Shown here: positions 18,813-28,245 of the stretch, piece after piece
Position numbering within the stretch: the first letter of the stretch is position 1
Layout of the letters: each line of letters begins with the position of its first letter
DNA from: Trichomonas vaginalis G3
Taxonomy: Eukaryota; Parabasalia; Trichomonadida; Trichomonadidae
DNA length: 64,000 nt
Assembly: GCF_026262505.1 (NCBI RefSeq)
Contig: NC_067203.1
Location: forward strand, 1,674,001 to 1,738,000
Direction: 5' to 3'
Program-made: the position numbers and the translations under genes
The notes under the pieces: model-generated
Told to the model about the DNA's origin: nothing
Database searches by the model: none
Seen by the model: the letters and a program-made list of their open reading frames with translations, nothing else

Positions 18813-19106
18813 TTTTTTTTCTTTTGACAAAAAAAAAATATATCATTAGTCAACGATATCAACAATTGATAATCCCTTATTCGGATTGGATGAATTGATG
18901 TGTCTCATTTAGTATCCTCTAATTTCTAATCACGGAAATCTTTACTATAAATTAAGACATCTCATACAATAAAGTCGCATGGCTTAGTTTTGCTTGTAGA
19001 ACATACTTAGACATATACATCTATTTATAATTTGAGCATTAATTCATCTTCAAATGAATGTGAATAAATTTTATAAATTTATTTAACAAATACAAACAAT
19101 ACATGA
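18813..19106. other. Short intergenic between two minus-strand genes
   Basis: Promoter side of the importin-like gene contains a long A/T run next to its ATG on the minus strand. Nothing else is seen. Confidence 0.4.
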
Positions 19107-20366
19107 TTAATTAGCGGATCCTATTATAATAGGAAATTGCGGATCCGATGAGTTTTTCACTATTGATACAATATCTTTCATAGACTTAATAATTGGAAGA
19201 CTATCATCAACATCATACCACATATTATTTCTTAGTAACTTTATGGACATATCTCCATGCATAACGAATTTTCCTTGAGTATGATGCCATATTAAAATCG
19301 GAACTTGTGCCTGAGCCTTTTTAACAATATCAATTGCAAAATTAACTCTGGTTAAATACTTTTTTGGTAAGTTTTGCATTTCGAAATGCTTCAAAATATT
19401 ACCATCTCTTTGAACAACCAAAACTGATACATCAGGTAGAATTTTAAGGATCTCATCTCTTCCATCAAGATCTAAAATAAGTTCTCCTGTGGATTTTGCT
19501 GTAACAGTTCCTTTAGAGAATGGGCAGATTAAATCTTTCTTTAATGCTGGATTCTTAAAATTGATTTCTGGTTGTGGATTAAAGAATTGATGCTCTAGCA
19601 CTTTATCAATAGATGGACGAGTTTTTGGTTCAATTGATAAACATTGATTAATTAAATCTGCTGCAACAGGATCTACAAATGAAGGAATGGAATAATCTGC
19701 AGACATCGACTTTTGAGCCATTTCATACTGGCTGTCGGCTTCAAAAGGAAATCTTCCAACTAATAATGTGTACAAAATGACACCAAAACTCCAAATATCG
19801 CATGCACGTGAAACAGCACGCTGTTTAAGAACTTCTGGAGCAATGTAATGAAGAGTTCCGCACATATCCTTCTTGGTCGGATTAACATCTTTTAATGATG
19901 TTGATAATCCAAAATCGCATAGTTTGATATGATTATTTTTATCAAATAGCATGTTCCCTGGCTTAATATCGTGGTGAATAAAAGCTTTATTATGCATATA
20001 TTGGATTGCTTTTCCTAAATCGTTTAAAATGGATCTAGCTTCATCAAGTGAGAATATTTGATGATTTCTATACTTTTCGCTGTCATATAGTGATCCATTC
20101 GGGCAATATTCCATAACAATGTAAGTATAGGATTCATCTGTGTAAGTACCGTAGAACTTAACGATATTTGGATGATTTAATGAACTATGTATATCAATTT
20201 CTTTGTTAAGGCGTGCTTGAGATGTATTTTGAATTTCTACTTGTTTAATGCATACATACTGTCTATTTACTTTGTCAAATGCTTTGAACACTGCTCCAAA
20301 ACTTCCTCGACCGATTTCGCTTTCAATTCTGTAGTTCTCTTTGTGGAGAGAGCGCAAATTCAACAT
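19107..20366 (-). CDS. PLK4: PLK4/SAK-like protein kinase with cryptic polo-box region
   Basis: A 419-residue kinase. The catalytic domain spans about 12-265: glycine loop GRGSFG (19-24), Lys41 in CIKQVE, Glu56, catalytic Asp133 in HHDIKPGN, DFG 151-153 and APE 176-178. The catalytic-loop HRD arginine is replaced by histidine (HHD). Kinase segments FSLDEAR and TLLVGRFPFEAD…ADYSIPSF resemble PLK4. After the kinase, residues about 280-415 (GTVTAKSTGELILDL, then QNLPKKYLTRVNFAIDIVKKA and GKFVMHGDMSIKLL) fit the cryptic polo box of PLK4. That part normally targets the kinase to centrioles. In other eukaryotes PLK4 triggers centriole or basal-body duplication, and trichomonads have several basal bodies. 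The lost HRD arginine predicts activation without the usual loop phosphorylation switch. The subfamily is inferred by eye. Confidence 0.65.
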   Translation of the reverse strand: MLNLRSLHKENYRIESEIGRGSFGAVFKAFDKVNRQYVCIKQVEIQNTSQARLNKEIDIHSSLNHPNIVKFYGTYTDESYTYIVMEYCPNGSLYDSEKYRNHQIFSLDEARSILNDLGKAIQYMHNKAFIHHDIKPGNMLFDKNNHIKLCDFGLSTSLKDVNPTKKDMCGTLHYIAPEVLKQRAVSRACDIWSFGVILYTLLVGRFPFEADSQYEMAQKSMSADYSIPSFVDPVAADLINQCLSIEPKTRPSIDKVLEHQFFNPQPEINFKNPALKKDLICPFSKGTVTAKSTGELILDLDGRDEILKILPDVSVLVVQRDGNILKHFEMQNLPKKYLTRVNFAIDIVKKAQAQVPILIWHHTQGKFVMHGDMSIKLLRNNMWYDVDDSLPIIKSMKDIVSIVKNSSDPQFPIIIGSAN

Positions 20367-20492
20367 TTTCGATTTTTTAAACGTGCACCAAAATCTCTCA
20401 AAAAAAGTTCATGAATTTTTTTACAACCATTGTTTGTACTTGAATAATATTATCCGAAAATAAATGGAACGCATAATTAAATTCAGTTTTCG

Positions 20493-21884
20493 ATGAATTC
20501 TTCCAATTTGAAATGTTCAAAATATAGGAAGTCATCAAAACCAACAAATTTGATAGATCAACTAACAAGTGTTAACATTCCTGATCTAATCAACAACAAT
20601 GATGATGAAGTCACAACAAACAATTTTCAAACAATCTTAAATAAAGCTCATAGCAATTCATTAGAAGAAAAAATCGAAGCTCTTCAGTGGATCTTTGATA
20701 GTTTCGCTCAAATAGCTAATATGTTCCCAATAGAATTCGTATTAAATTTATTAACAGATTACCAAAGTGATTCTGCTGAAATTCAGCATCTTGCATCTGA
20801 ATTAATACAGTTATTTTGTCGTTCTAAGAAATGGACTCTTTATTTAATTCAAAATGGAATAATCCAAATTCTTCAAAATACATTTCCAAGAGAAGACACA
20901 ATTAAATTATGCTGCAAAATAGTACTAAGTCAAGAAGGGAGAAGGAATTTAATCACTTCTCACTTTTTAAATGCATTTAATACTTTATTCACAGAAGATA
21001 TTACATCTAATACAATTGTTTCTGTAGCTGTATTTATTACGAACTGTTTAGGCTCAAGTTTTGTATTTCCAGAATATTATGAAGAGTTATTTTCAGTAAT
21101 GAATAATTTACTTCCTTTTATGGATAAAATTCATCCGCCAGAGTTTGTACAGTTTATCTCTCATGCATGGAATAACTTTGTTTGGGCAAATGGTGAATTC
21201 GTCAAGTTTTTTGTTAGAAATGATTATATTGACATTTTTATTCAATATATTCAAGCAAATTTATCTCAAAACCAAGATCTCTTCAACATATCATCGGATA
21301 CCCTTGATATTATTGAAGGAATTCTTCTTTTTGATCACAATTTTATTGAATATTTTATGAATCATTCAATTTTAGATGTAATCACTATGATTTTCAATAA
21401 TTTCACAAAAGAAGAAAGATCTAATCATTATTCCTTGATTTCTTTGTTAATAAGCATAAATGAAGAATTAGCAATGTATTTCATTTCACAAGACTTCCAT
21501 AAACTTGTAATTGAAGATGGAAAGTTTTCTGTTCGTCAAATCTCGTCAAGATTGACTTTAGCAATAGATTTCTTGAATAATTGCGAAAGTCATAAAGATA
21601 TTCTATTAACATTAAGGGATATTGGCTTTTACGAGTTCATTGTTTCAAATATCTCAATTCTTGGTGAAAAAGACTTTAAATATGCTTTGAACGCATTATT
21701 AACCATTTCTAGGCTTCCTCAGGATGATATTTACTTTGCAAAGCTAAAAGACATGTCAGAGAACTCCGAATTAATGCAATGGATTGAAGAATTAAGGCTT
21801 TCTGATTCACTTGAAGTCGAATCTTTGGCACAGATTCTAGATCAAATCATTGCTTCAGCAAACAGTAATAACAATGATCTATAG
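20493..21884 (+). CDS. Armadillo-type solenoid protein
   Basis: A 463-residue helical-repeat protein. The first 40 residues are polar (NSSNLKCSKYRKSSK). The rest is a string of paired helices such as IEALQWIFDSFAQIANMF, ELIQLFCRSKKWTLYLIQNG and ALNALLTISRLPQDD, with no catalytic motif. It has the same style as 7106-8419 and probably belongs to the same lineage family of armadillo-like proteins. The gene is divergent from the PLK4-like gene, with only about 125 bp between the two ATGs, so the two share a short promoter region. A binding or scaffold role is likely; no partner can be named. Confidence 0.7.
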   Translation: MNSSNLKCSKYRKSSKPTNLIDQLTSVNIPDLINNNDDEVTTNNFQTILNKAHSNSLEEKIEALQWIFDSFAQIANMFPIEFVLNLLTDYQSDSAEIQHLASELIQLFCRSKKWTLYLIQNGIIQILQNTFPREDTIKLCCKIVLSQEGRRNLITSHFLNAFNTLFTEDITSNTIVSVAVFITNCLGSSFVFPEYYEELFSVMNNLLPFMDKIHPPEFVQFISHAWNNFVWANGEFVKFFVRNDYIDIFIQYIQANLSQNQDLFNISSDTLDIIEGILLFDHNFIEYFMNHSILDVITMIFNNFTKEERSNHYSLISLLISINEELAMYFISQDFHKLVIEDGKFSVRQISSRLTLAIDFLNNCESHKDILLTLRDIGFYEFIVSNISILGEKDFKYALNALLTISRLPQDDIYFAKLKDMSENSELMQWIEELRLSDSLEVESLAQILDQIIASANSNNNDL

Positions 21885-22212
21885 AGTATATTTAATGGTC
21901 TCATTCTTTGTATATTAAACGAATATTATATTTTTTGAGAAATCAATAATATTTTATAATTTTTGTTATTTTAAGAGATCACAGCAACAAAACTTAAGAT
22001 ATATAAACTGTTTTAAGGAGATTTATAGGTTAATATAACAATAATAAGTCTCATAATTGAGATAAAATTCATTTCAAATACATATTATTGAAAAATAAAG
22101 TCAATTCCACTAAAATCTAGTGACATAAAAGCAGAATAACCTTGTAAATAAAGGACTAGCCAGAAAAACTGTTGGATCTTCAGAAATAGATGGGTTTATG
22201 ATTTCAAAGTTG
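21885..22212. other. Intergenic, nothing recognised
   Basis: AT-rich spacer between two plus-strand genes. No open frame or structure stands out before the initiator at 22213. Confidence 0.5.
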
Positions 22213-22222
22213 TCACTTTTTC
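22213..22222 (+). promoter_or_regulatory. Trichomonad initiator (Inr) for the 103-aa gene
   Basis: TCACTTTTTC fits the Trichomonas vaginalis initiator (TCA+1(C/T)T(A/T)). The predicted start base A22215 lies 14 bases before the ATG at 22229, the usual very short leader. Confidence 0.65.
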
Positions 22223-22228
22223 AAAAAT

Positions 22229-22540
22229 ATGAGTAGTCTGACTGCTCAGCAAACATCGAACGATGGCAGTGCTAAGGCATTCATTATTACTCAGGCGGCA
22301 TCTAGATTTGAAAATATTGCACTTCAATACTTGAAATTGCAAGAACCAGATACTTCTGAAGAAACCATTCAGAGTAACGAAATTAAGAACAAATTGTCTT
22401 CATACAAAGAACTTATTCAAGCAGCTAATAACGAAATGGAACATAAAATGCATTTACTCGAAATTCAAAAAAGATTCGAAATACAGCGCGCAGATGAAGA
22501 ATTTGAAGAATTTCTCGATTATATTGATCAGAGTAATTAA
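22229..22540 (+). CDS. Small coiled-coil protein, unrecognised
   Basis: A 103-residue, highly helical, charged protein (…NKLSSYKELIQAANNEMEHKMHLLEIQK…). Heptad spacing runs over most of the length, with an acidic C-terminus (EEFEEFLDYIDQSN). There is no signal or membrane segment. A perfect initiator sits 14 bases upstream, which supports this as a real gene despite its size. It could be a subunit of a small helical complex such as BLOC- or Mediator-type assemblies, but I see no motif that allows a choice. Confidence 0.65.
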   Translation: MSSLTAQQTSNDGSAKAFIITQAASRFENIALQYLKLQEPDTSEETIQSNEIKNKLSSYKELIQAANNEMEHKMHLLEIQKRFEIQRADEEFEEFLDYIDQSN

Positions 22541-23255
22541 AATGTTTTTATTTGTTTAAATTCTAATATTAATAAAATTGGATATTGAAAAATATTAATC
22601 TTAATTTACTTTTTATTTAGCATAATTTTCATTTCAATGTATTATTTTCCATGAAATATGTTGATTTGATTACAAAATAATTGATTTAATCTAATATTAT
22701 TTAATCATTCTTGAAATTATTTTCTATTTTTTAGACGATTCTGCATGAAGATGGTCTTACTCCTTATAGACATTTAGGAATCTCATGAATTATGAGTTAT
22801 ATATTGCTTATCTTTTTGAATCCAAAACAAAATAGAAAGCTACCTATTCACTTAGCATGAATATCATAAAAATCATTTATTTATCATAGATAATGAGCTA
22901 TCGTAGTGTAATTTGTAATCTATATGTTCATTTTCCTCAAATTTATTTTAACTAAATAAAAATTTACTATGTTGCATATGAAAATTGATATAAATTCTTG
23001 CAAAACATAGTAAATTTAATTAAATTATAAGATTTGAAAAAAAATGAAATTATATTAAACTTAAAGTTGATATCAATGACCAATAGCTTAAAACTTCTCA
23101 AATATTCCCAAGATCTATTAGAAACATGAAGATAAAAAAAATAATAATTATATTTTTTTAGATTTAGGAATTACATATGTTTTATAAAGGTATGAAGTAA
23201 TCAAAAAGGTAAATAATTCTAAATTTAGTTAAACTTTTATAGACAATAAATATAA
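22541..23255. other. Intergenic between convergent genes
   Basis: Very AT-rich. No supported gene, and nothing structured is seen beyond short A/T runs. Confidence 0.6.
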
Positions 23256-24752
23256 TTACTGGAAGATGATAAATTGTTGGCCGCCACCACCCTGTTGGCC
23301 ACCATTCATTACAAACTGGAATCCTCCACCTCCCTGAGACATTGCTCTGAGGATTTCCTCTATTCCTCCGCCCATTGGTCCACCCATATTTCCGCCCATC
23401 ATGTTTTCAGCGCCAGGGACATATTGTTCCATGTCACCTCCGTTATCGTAGTACTTCCTCTTTCCTGGGTCCATGAGTAGTTCGTAAGCGTAGTTTATTT
23501 CCTTCATTTTGGCTTCTGCGTCTGCTTTCTGCTTCTTGTCTGGGAATTGGTCTGGATGCCATTTGCGGACGAGTCTCCTGTATGTGTCCTTGATCTGATT
23601 TGGAGTGGCCGATCTGTCTACGCCGATAATTGCGTAATAATCTACAGTATTTGCCTTCTTTTTCTCTTCCTGGGCTTGGAGGAGAGCCTTGCGAACGGCA
23701 CCATCATGGGGACGTAATCGCTGGACTCGTGTAAGGTCGAAAATGGCGGCATCGTATTCTTTCATTTTGAGAAGAAGATTTGCGCGGAAAAGAATGTAAT
23801 CTGCGTTTTCTTGATCGACTTCTATGGCCTTGTTAAGAAGCTCGATAGCATCGTCCTTCTTGTCTTGCTTAATAAGCAATTTTCCACGAATGAAATTATA
23901 TTTTGCCATAATTCCGGCATTTGATGTGCAAATCTGGCTGGAAATGTTGTAGAATTCATCGAGAAGGTTTGTCGCATTGTCGTATTGCTGTCTGTCGATG
24001 TTCTTTTGGACATCTGTTAAATATGTGTTAACTTTCGATGCAATCTGTGTGTAAGTGGAAATATTTTCAGGGGGATTCTCCATGTTCTTTGCCTTGTTAA
24101 GGTATCTCTTTCCATCGGCGAATTTTCCATTGCATATCATGGAAACACCGTATTTGAAGTATAAATCTGTATCATCTTGATACTGGTTAACGAGCTTCTT
24201 GGCTTTCTCTTCGTAAACTTTGCTCTGGCCAAGTCTCCATGCAATATCAAGGCGGCGATAGATCAATGAAGTTGCATGAGAACAAGCTGTGAGGATTCTG
24301 TCCAAAATTTTAGCGCATTCGAGGTACTTGCCCTCTTCGTAGAGTTCGTCTGACTGTTTGATGACTTTAGCCATTTCAGTTGTCTGAGTAATGAGATTTG
24401 AATCATCTGCTTGAAGGGCGTACCTGTGAGCTTCCTCTGAATTTCCGAGCTGAATGTGTGCAGTAGCGGCAAGCATGTTAATGTTTTTCATTTCGGTGCT
24501 ATCAGGATCATGGTCGAAGGCTTGTTCGAGGTCATCGAGAGCATCTTCTGGATTACCAAGATTAAGATTGGCTTCGGCTCTCAAACGAAGTATTAATGGA
24601 TCGTTTCCTTTGCCTTGTTCATCAATCATTTGATTTAAAATTTCTCTCTCTTGTTCCCATTGACCAAAAGCTCTGAGTTGCTGGACCATCATGAGTGGAT
24701 CATTCTGACCTCCAAACATATAGTTGAAACAAACGAGAAATAGGAGAAACAT
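23256..24752 (-). CDS. DNAJC3: ER co-chaperone with TPRs and J domain (DNAJC3/P58IPK-like)
   Basis: A 498-residue protein. A hydrophobic signal (MFLLFLVCFNYMFG) leads into about nine tetratricopeptide repeats (17-365; e.g. LNLGNPEDALDDLEQAFDHDP, and NADYILFRANLLLKMKEYDAAIF). A J domain follows at about 372-440 (DYYAIIGVDRSATPNQIKDT…RKWHPDQFPDK) with the HPD tripeptide that stimulates Hsp70 ATPase. The tail is rich in Gly, Met and Gln. Signal, then TPR, then J, then Gly-rich tail is the exact order of animal P58IPK/DNAJC3, which works with BiP on unfolded secretory proteins in the ER lumen. The length is right (about 504 in human). No KDEL-type signal is present, as in the family. Codon use is more GC-rich than its neighbours, which is common for highly expressed genes. 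Confidence 0.9.
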   Translation of the reverse strand: MFLLFLVCFNYMFGGQNDPLMMVQQLRAFGQWEQEREILNQMIDEQGKGNDPLILRLRAEANLNLGNPEDALDDLEQAFDHDPDSTEMKNINMLAATAHIQLGNSEEAHRYALQADDSNLITQTTEMAKVIKQSDELYEEGKYLECAKILDRILTACSHATSLIYRRLDIAWRLGQSKVYEEKAKKLVNQYQDDTDLYFKYGVSMICNGKFADGKRYLNKAKNMENPPENISTYTQIASKVNTYLTDVQKNIDRQQYDNATNLLDEFYNISSQICTSNAGIMAKYNFIRGKLLIKQDKKDDAIELLNKAIEVDQENADYILFRANLLLKMKEYDAAIFDLTRVQRLRPHDGAVRKALLQAQEEKKKANTVDYYAIIGVDRSATPNQIKDTYRRLVRKWHPDQFPDKKQKADAEAKMKEINYAYELLMDPGKRKYYDNGGDMEQYVPGAENMMGGNMGGPMGGGIEEILRAMSQGGGGFQFVMNGGQQGGGGQQFIIFQ

Positions 24753-25065
24753 TCTCGTTCTGGTTAAGTCTGACGATTATTTTTAGTTCAATTTTTGAGA
24801 ATTTGAAAAATTGTGGCCAAACAAACTTGTCATCAAATCAAGTTGGCAGAACAATATATATCATTATTTTGTCTTTAACCTTCTTTTTTTCGGAAAAAAA
24901 TTTTCATGGAGTTCAAAAAATCACATCTCACTTTCTGACATGCTATGGAAAAATCAACAGATCTTTATTTTAATAGCAGAAAAGTATAGCAGTCAAATTA
25001 GGTACTATATAGTAATTTATATTTACTTTCTCCTGACCAAAAATATTAACTATTACCTACCTTCA
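24753..25065. other. Upstream region of DNAJC3-like gene
   Basis: AT-rich. An 87-codon open frame at 24811 has no supporting features and is probably chance. Confidence 0.5.
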
Positions 25066-25116
25066 ACTTTTTGAGAGAAGTCATACAATTAATTATATGA
25101 GTTTCTCTCAAAAAGT
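25066..25116. repeat. Long palindrome
   Basis: ACTTTTTGAGAGAA (25066-25079), then a near-palindromic centre around CATACAATTAATTATATG, then TTCTCTCAAAAAGT (25103-25116). The whole 51 bases fold into one hairpin with two mismatched pairs. Confidence 0.7.
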
Positions 25117-25612
25117 CGATTTCTGCCAGGTACGCCTTTTGGACCGAACAAGCTATTTGCTCTAATTCGATATAACAACAAAGGATCATAAAACAGATAT
25201 AAATATAGGATGAACTGATACGATTTTTTCGGGTCTAACTTCAAAATTTAAGATTTCGAAATTTAATTCAAGCTTCAAACCAGAAATTTAAGCATAAATA
25301 GAAGCTGGTGTGCTACCTATTGCACGTGAAGCTTATTTGAGCTCTAATATTTAATAATTTTCCCTCACTCTCAGTGAAGGCACTATTAGCATTAGAAATG
25401 TAAACTATTCAAAAATTGATAGGTCCGCCTTTTGATTAGCAGTTTAGTTTAATTGTGTGTCAAAAAATTGAGAGAATGTCAGAAAGTGGTAAGTGCACCC
25501 TTAAAAATCTCTTCTTTTTGAAACAGAAAGAAATTGGGAAAAAATAAAAGTAGGAGAAAACAGCTCCTTAATTAATTGGTGGGAAGGAAAAAATTCTAAA
25601 GAAACAACTTAA

Positions 25613-25665
25613 AAATTGTTTGCAATTTGGACGGAGCTTGCCTCCGTCCAAATTGCAAACAATTT
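25613..25665. repeat. Perfect 24-bp hairpin with 5-base loop
   Basis: The arm AAATTGTTTGCAATTTGGAC plus GGAG (25613-25636), loop CTTGC, and the exact inverted arm (25642-25665). A second, imperfect inverted repeat follows at about 25669-25741, built on AATCGTTTGCAA. The GC-rich tip is unusual for the region. It could be a palindromic transposon remnant or a structured RNA. Confidence 0.8.
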
Positions 25666-25750
25666 CTTTAATCGTTTGCAAATTCTAATTTTCATGAACG
25701 TTAAAAGTTCTGAAAATTTGAATGCTTGCAAACGATTTTAGCATTGTACC

Positions 25751-25840
25751 CATGGTGTAAATGTGATTGGATAAATGGCCATGGAAGAATTGCTTTTCAT
25801 CTTGCAGCATTGAAAAATCGAAATTCCTATTTCACATGGA
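25751..25840 (+). pseudogene. Ankyrin-repeat remnant
   Basis: CATGGTGTAAATGTGATTGG reads HGVNVIG. After a one-base shift, NGHGRIAFHLAALKNRN follows. Together this is a decayed ankyrin repeat of the HGANVN…DxxGxTALHLAA type. It is about 30 codons long and flanked by palindromes. Confidence 0.55.
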
Positions 25841-26276
25841 AAATGATGTATACAAACGAAGGAGTTATGTTTACAAATTGTAAACTGTGAGTCGGAATTT
25901 TACCATAGGAGTTTAATCGTAAGCTTTATGATCGATTTTAATTCCAATATGTTCGTTTCCAATAGGATTCTGATTAGAACGCTTTTGTTTTCATACGTTA
26001 ATGTCACTTTTCATCAAATTCTTGATCAATATGGTACTACATAATAAAAGTATTAAATATTTTCATTTATTTTGAGATAAAATGAATTTGATAGAGTTAT
26101 AAAGCTTAGAAGTTTTGAGAGGCTTTTTGAAGGGTTTGTTTGATTAATTAATAAACTTTTCTTTCAGAATTACAATAACCTAATGAATACATGCATGTTT
26201 TATCATTTCCTCACAAAAAATAAACAAAAATTCTTCTTCATTTCATTCAAAATTATTTGGAGTGGTAAACTCATAA
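25841..26276. other. Intergenic, nothing recognised
   Basis: AT-rich spacer before the BspA-like gene. The start TCATAAATG (26271-26279) could double as a very close initiator. Confidence 0.4.
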
Positions 26277-27590
26277 ATGTGCTTTTTCTTGTTTTCCACG
26301 TGTTACATTTGTCCAGAAGGAGCTTATGAAATCGAATCTGGTACCCAAACCATTGAGGTAAGTGCTTTTGAATCGTGTGCCACCCTAACAAGTATTACAA
26401 TTCCTGATAGTGTCACATCAATTGGAAACAATGCGTTTGCAAGTTGTACTGGTCTTACAACTGTTATAATTTTATCTGAGAGCATTCAATTCGGATCGCA
26501 AGTATTTCATAGTTGCACTAGTCTTACAAGTGTATCACTTCCTTCAAAAGTCACCGCACTTCCTAATAATTTATTTTTTGGATGTCAAAGTCTCAAAAAT
26601 ATATTCATCCCTCCCACAGTTACACGCTTTGGAGATAATCTATTTGGTAGATGTTCTAGTCTTGAAAGCATAACGATCCCACCAAAACTTGAATATATTG
26701 CGTGGCAAGCTTTTGATGGTTGCATTAATCTCAAAACTGTCATAATTCAATCCACTGTGAAACCAACTGTCTCGTTTCCTTTTGGCACTTCTCAGGGCTT
26801 CGTCACTGAACTAATATTTGAAAGTGAAGTATTTACATTTTCTGATAATAGTCAATTATATTCATGTGTTAAATCAATAAAATTCAATCTTTCGCACGTT
26901 GACTCGTCCAAAAAACTTTATGAAGTCACATCTTTACCTTCTTTAGAAGGCTTTACAGTACTAGAGAATATTGACATCATTAATATTAATAGTTTGAAAA
27001 TACCTGAAAATTTTATAGGAGCACAAGATGTTAATATAACGATTTATTGTGATGTCAGTGAAATAAGCGAATCAGCATTTTCACGTGGTTCCATTGGAAT
27101 CTTCTATTACAAAGGAACATCTTTTATTGAAGGAGGAAATTTCATCAAAAATTCAATAAATAATATTCGTGAATATTACATCACAGAACTATATACATTC
27201 GAAACTATAGGCGGAAGTCCTGTAGCAGGACATATATATGCACCAAAAGCAACACCAGAACCTACACTTACACCAATGCTATCACCAGAGCCGACATGGA
27301 ATGGAAGATGGTTAGATCCTCCAGGAGAAATTATTCGTGAAAACGATGTCCCAGAAATAAGAGAAACACATCCTCCTTTACAAACAAAGTACTTAAAGAC
27401 AAATGTTCCAAAAAAGACTGCTATAGTTAATATATCGACAGGAACAATCCTGATTGTTATTATTTTGCTCTATTCTGCATTCAGTTTTATGCGACAATGT
27501 AAATTTGTGAGCAGACTTATTCATGCAGATGAAATGGAAGAAAAAACGATGAATTATCATTTTCATCAAGTGATGGATCAATATATGTAA
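26277..27590 (+). CDS. BspA-like leucine-rich-repeat surface protein
   Basis: A 437-residue protein. Residues about 15-190 hold six to seven TpLRR/BspA-type repeats of about 23 residues (LTSITIPDSVTSIGNNAFAS, LESITIPPKLEYIAWQAFDG). A less regular region and a Pro/Thr-rich stretch follow (TPEPTLTPMLSPEPTW, near 330-345). A transmembrane helix lies at about 372-395 (IVNISTGTILIVIILLYSAF), and a 40-residue cytosolic tail ends the chain. The N-terminal MCFFLFSTCYIC is short and hydrophobic and could serve as a signal. BspA-like proteins are the largest surface family of Trichomonas vaginalis and are proposed to bind host tissue or bacteria. It is likely exposed on the cell surface. The orientation (outside LRR, inside tail) is inferred from the single C-terminal span. 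Confidence 0.85.
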   Translation: MCFFLFSTCYICPEGAYEIESGTQTIEVSAFESCATLTSITIPDSVTSIGNNAFASCTGLTTVIILSESIQFGSQVFHSCTSLTSVSLPSKVTALPNNLFFGCQSLKNIFIPPTVTRFGDNLFGRCSSLESITIPPKLEYIAWQAFDGCINLKTVIIQSTVKPTVSFPFGTSQGFVTELIFESEVFTFSDNSQLYSCVKSIKFNLSHVDSSKKLYEVTSLPSLEGFTVLENIDIININSLKIPENFIGAQDVNITIYCDVSEISESAFSRGSIGIFYYKGTSFIEGGNFIKNSINNIREYYITELYTFETIGGSPVAGHIYAPKATPEPTLTPMLSPEPTWNGRWLDPPGEIIRENDVPEIRETHPPLQTKYLKTNVPKKTAIVNISTGTILIVIILLYSAFSFMRQCKFVSRLIHADEMEEKTMNYHFHQVMDQYM

Positions 27591-28245
27591 GTAATGAAGA
27601 ATAGAGATGTATAAAAACTATTCATTGTTAGTTTATTCATGTTTAAAATGTAAAAAATTATGTTTATTCTATAATTATTAATTGAAGCCTCGATGGTAAC
27701 ACATCAAAAGATTTTCTAGCTTGGGAAGCTCAAATTATCTATGTAAAGTTCTAAAATCATTTCTTTTTGACGAAAATTTATTCAAAAATTTGGTAATATG
27801 CATTTATTTTCGAGAATGTGCTTATCATCGGAATACAAACAATAAATGAATAGGAATATGGATCAGAGAAAAGAACAATTAAAATATCTTGCAATAACTG
27901 TACATTAAAGCTTGTAAATTAAAAAATCGATTATCCATTAAAATGTAAGTTATAAGAACTAATTAATATGATAAAATGATTGATTGGATATGAAATGAAA
28001 AAAATACGCTAAGATAAGCAAGCCTTAAAGGTATTTAGATTAGTACGTTGAATTTGATATTATTTGCACTTATTTCGGCATCAGAGCAAAAAAATTGGCA
28101 GAATTGACAACAAAAATGTTCAAAATGAATCAGATTACAAGAAAAATCGACACGCAAATTTATGCGAAGAATAATGGGCAACATAATTCAAAACCCCCTT
28201 CCTGATCTGAATTGTGGATAAAAAAAATATCAAAATAAAATTTTT
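27591..28245. other. Intergenic, nothing recognised
   Basis: AT-rich sequence between two plus-strand genes. I see no gene or structured element. Confidence 0.6.

Noticed and set aside
16158-18830. Start codons at TTG or GTG for genes ending at 18830, 42165, 42620 and 1484
   Set aside because: Eukaryotic genes start with ATG; the first in-frame ATGs (18812, 42105, 42728, 1523) give sensible N-termini.
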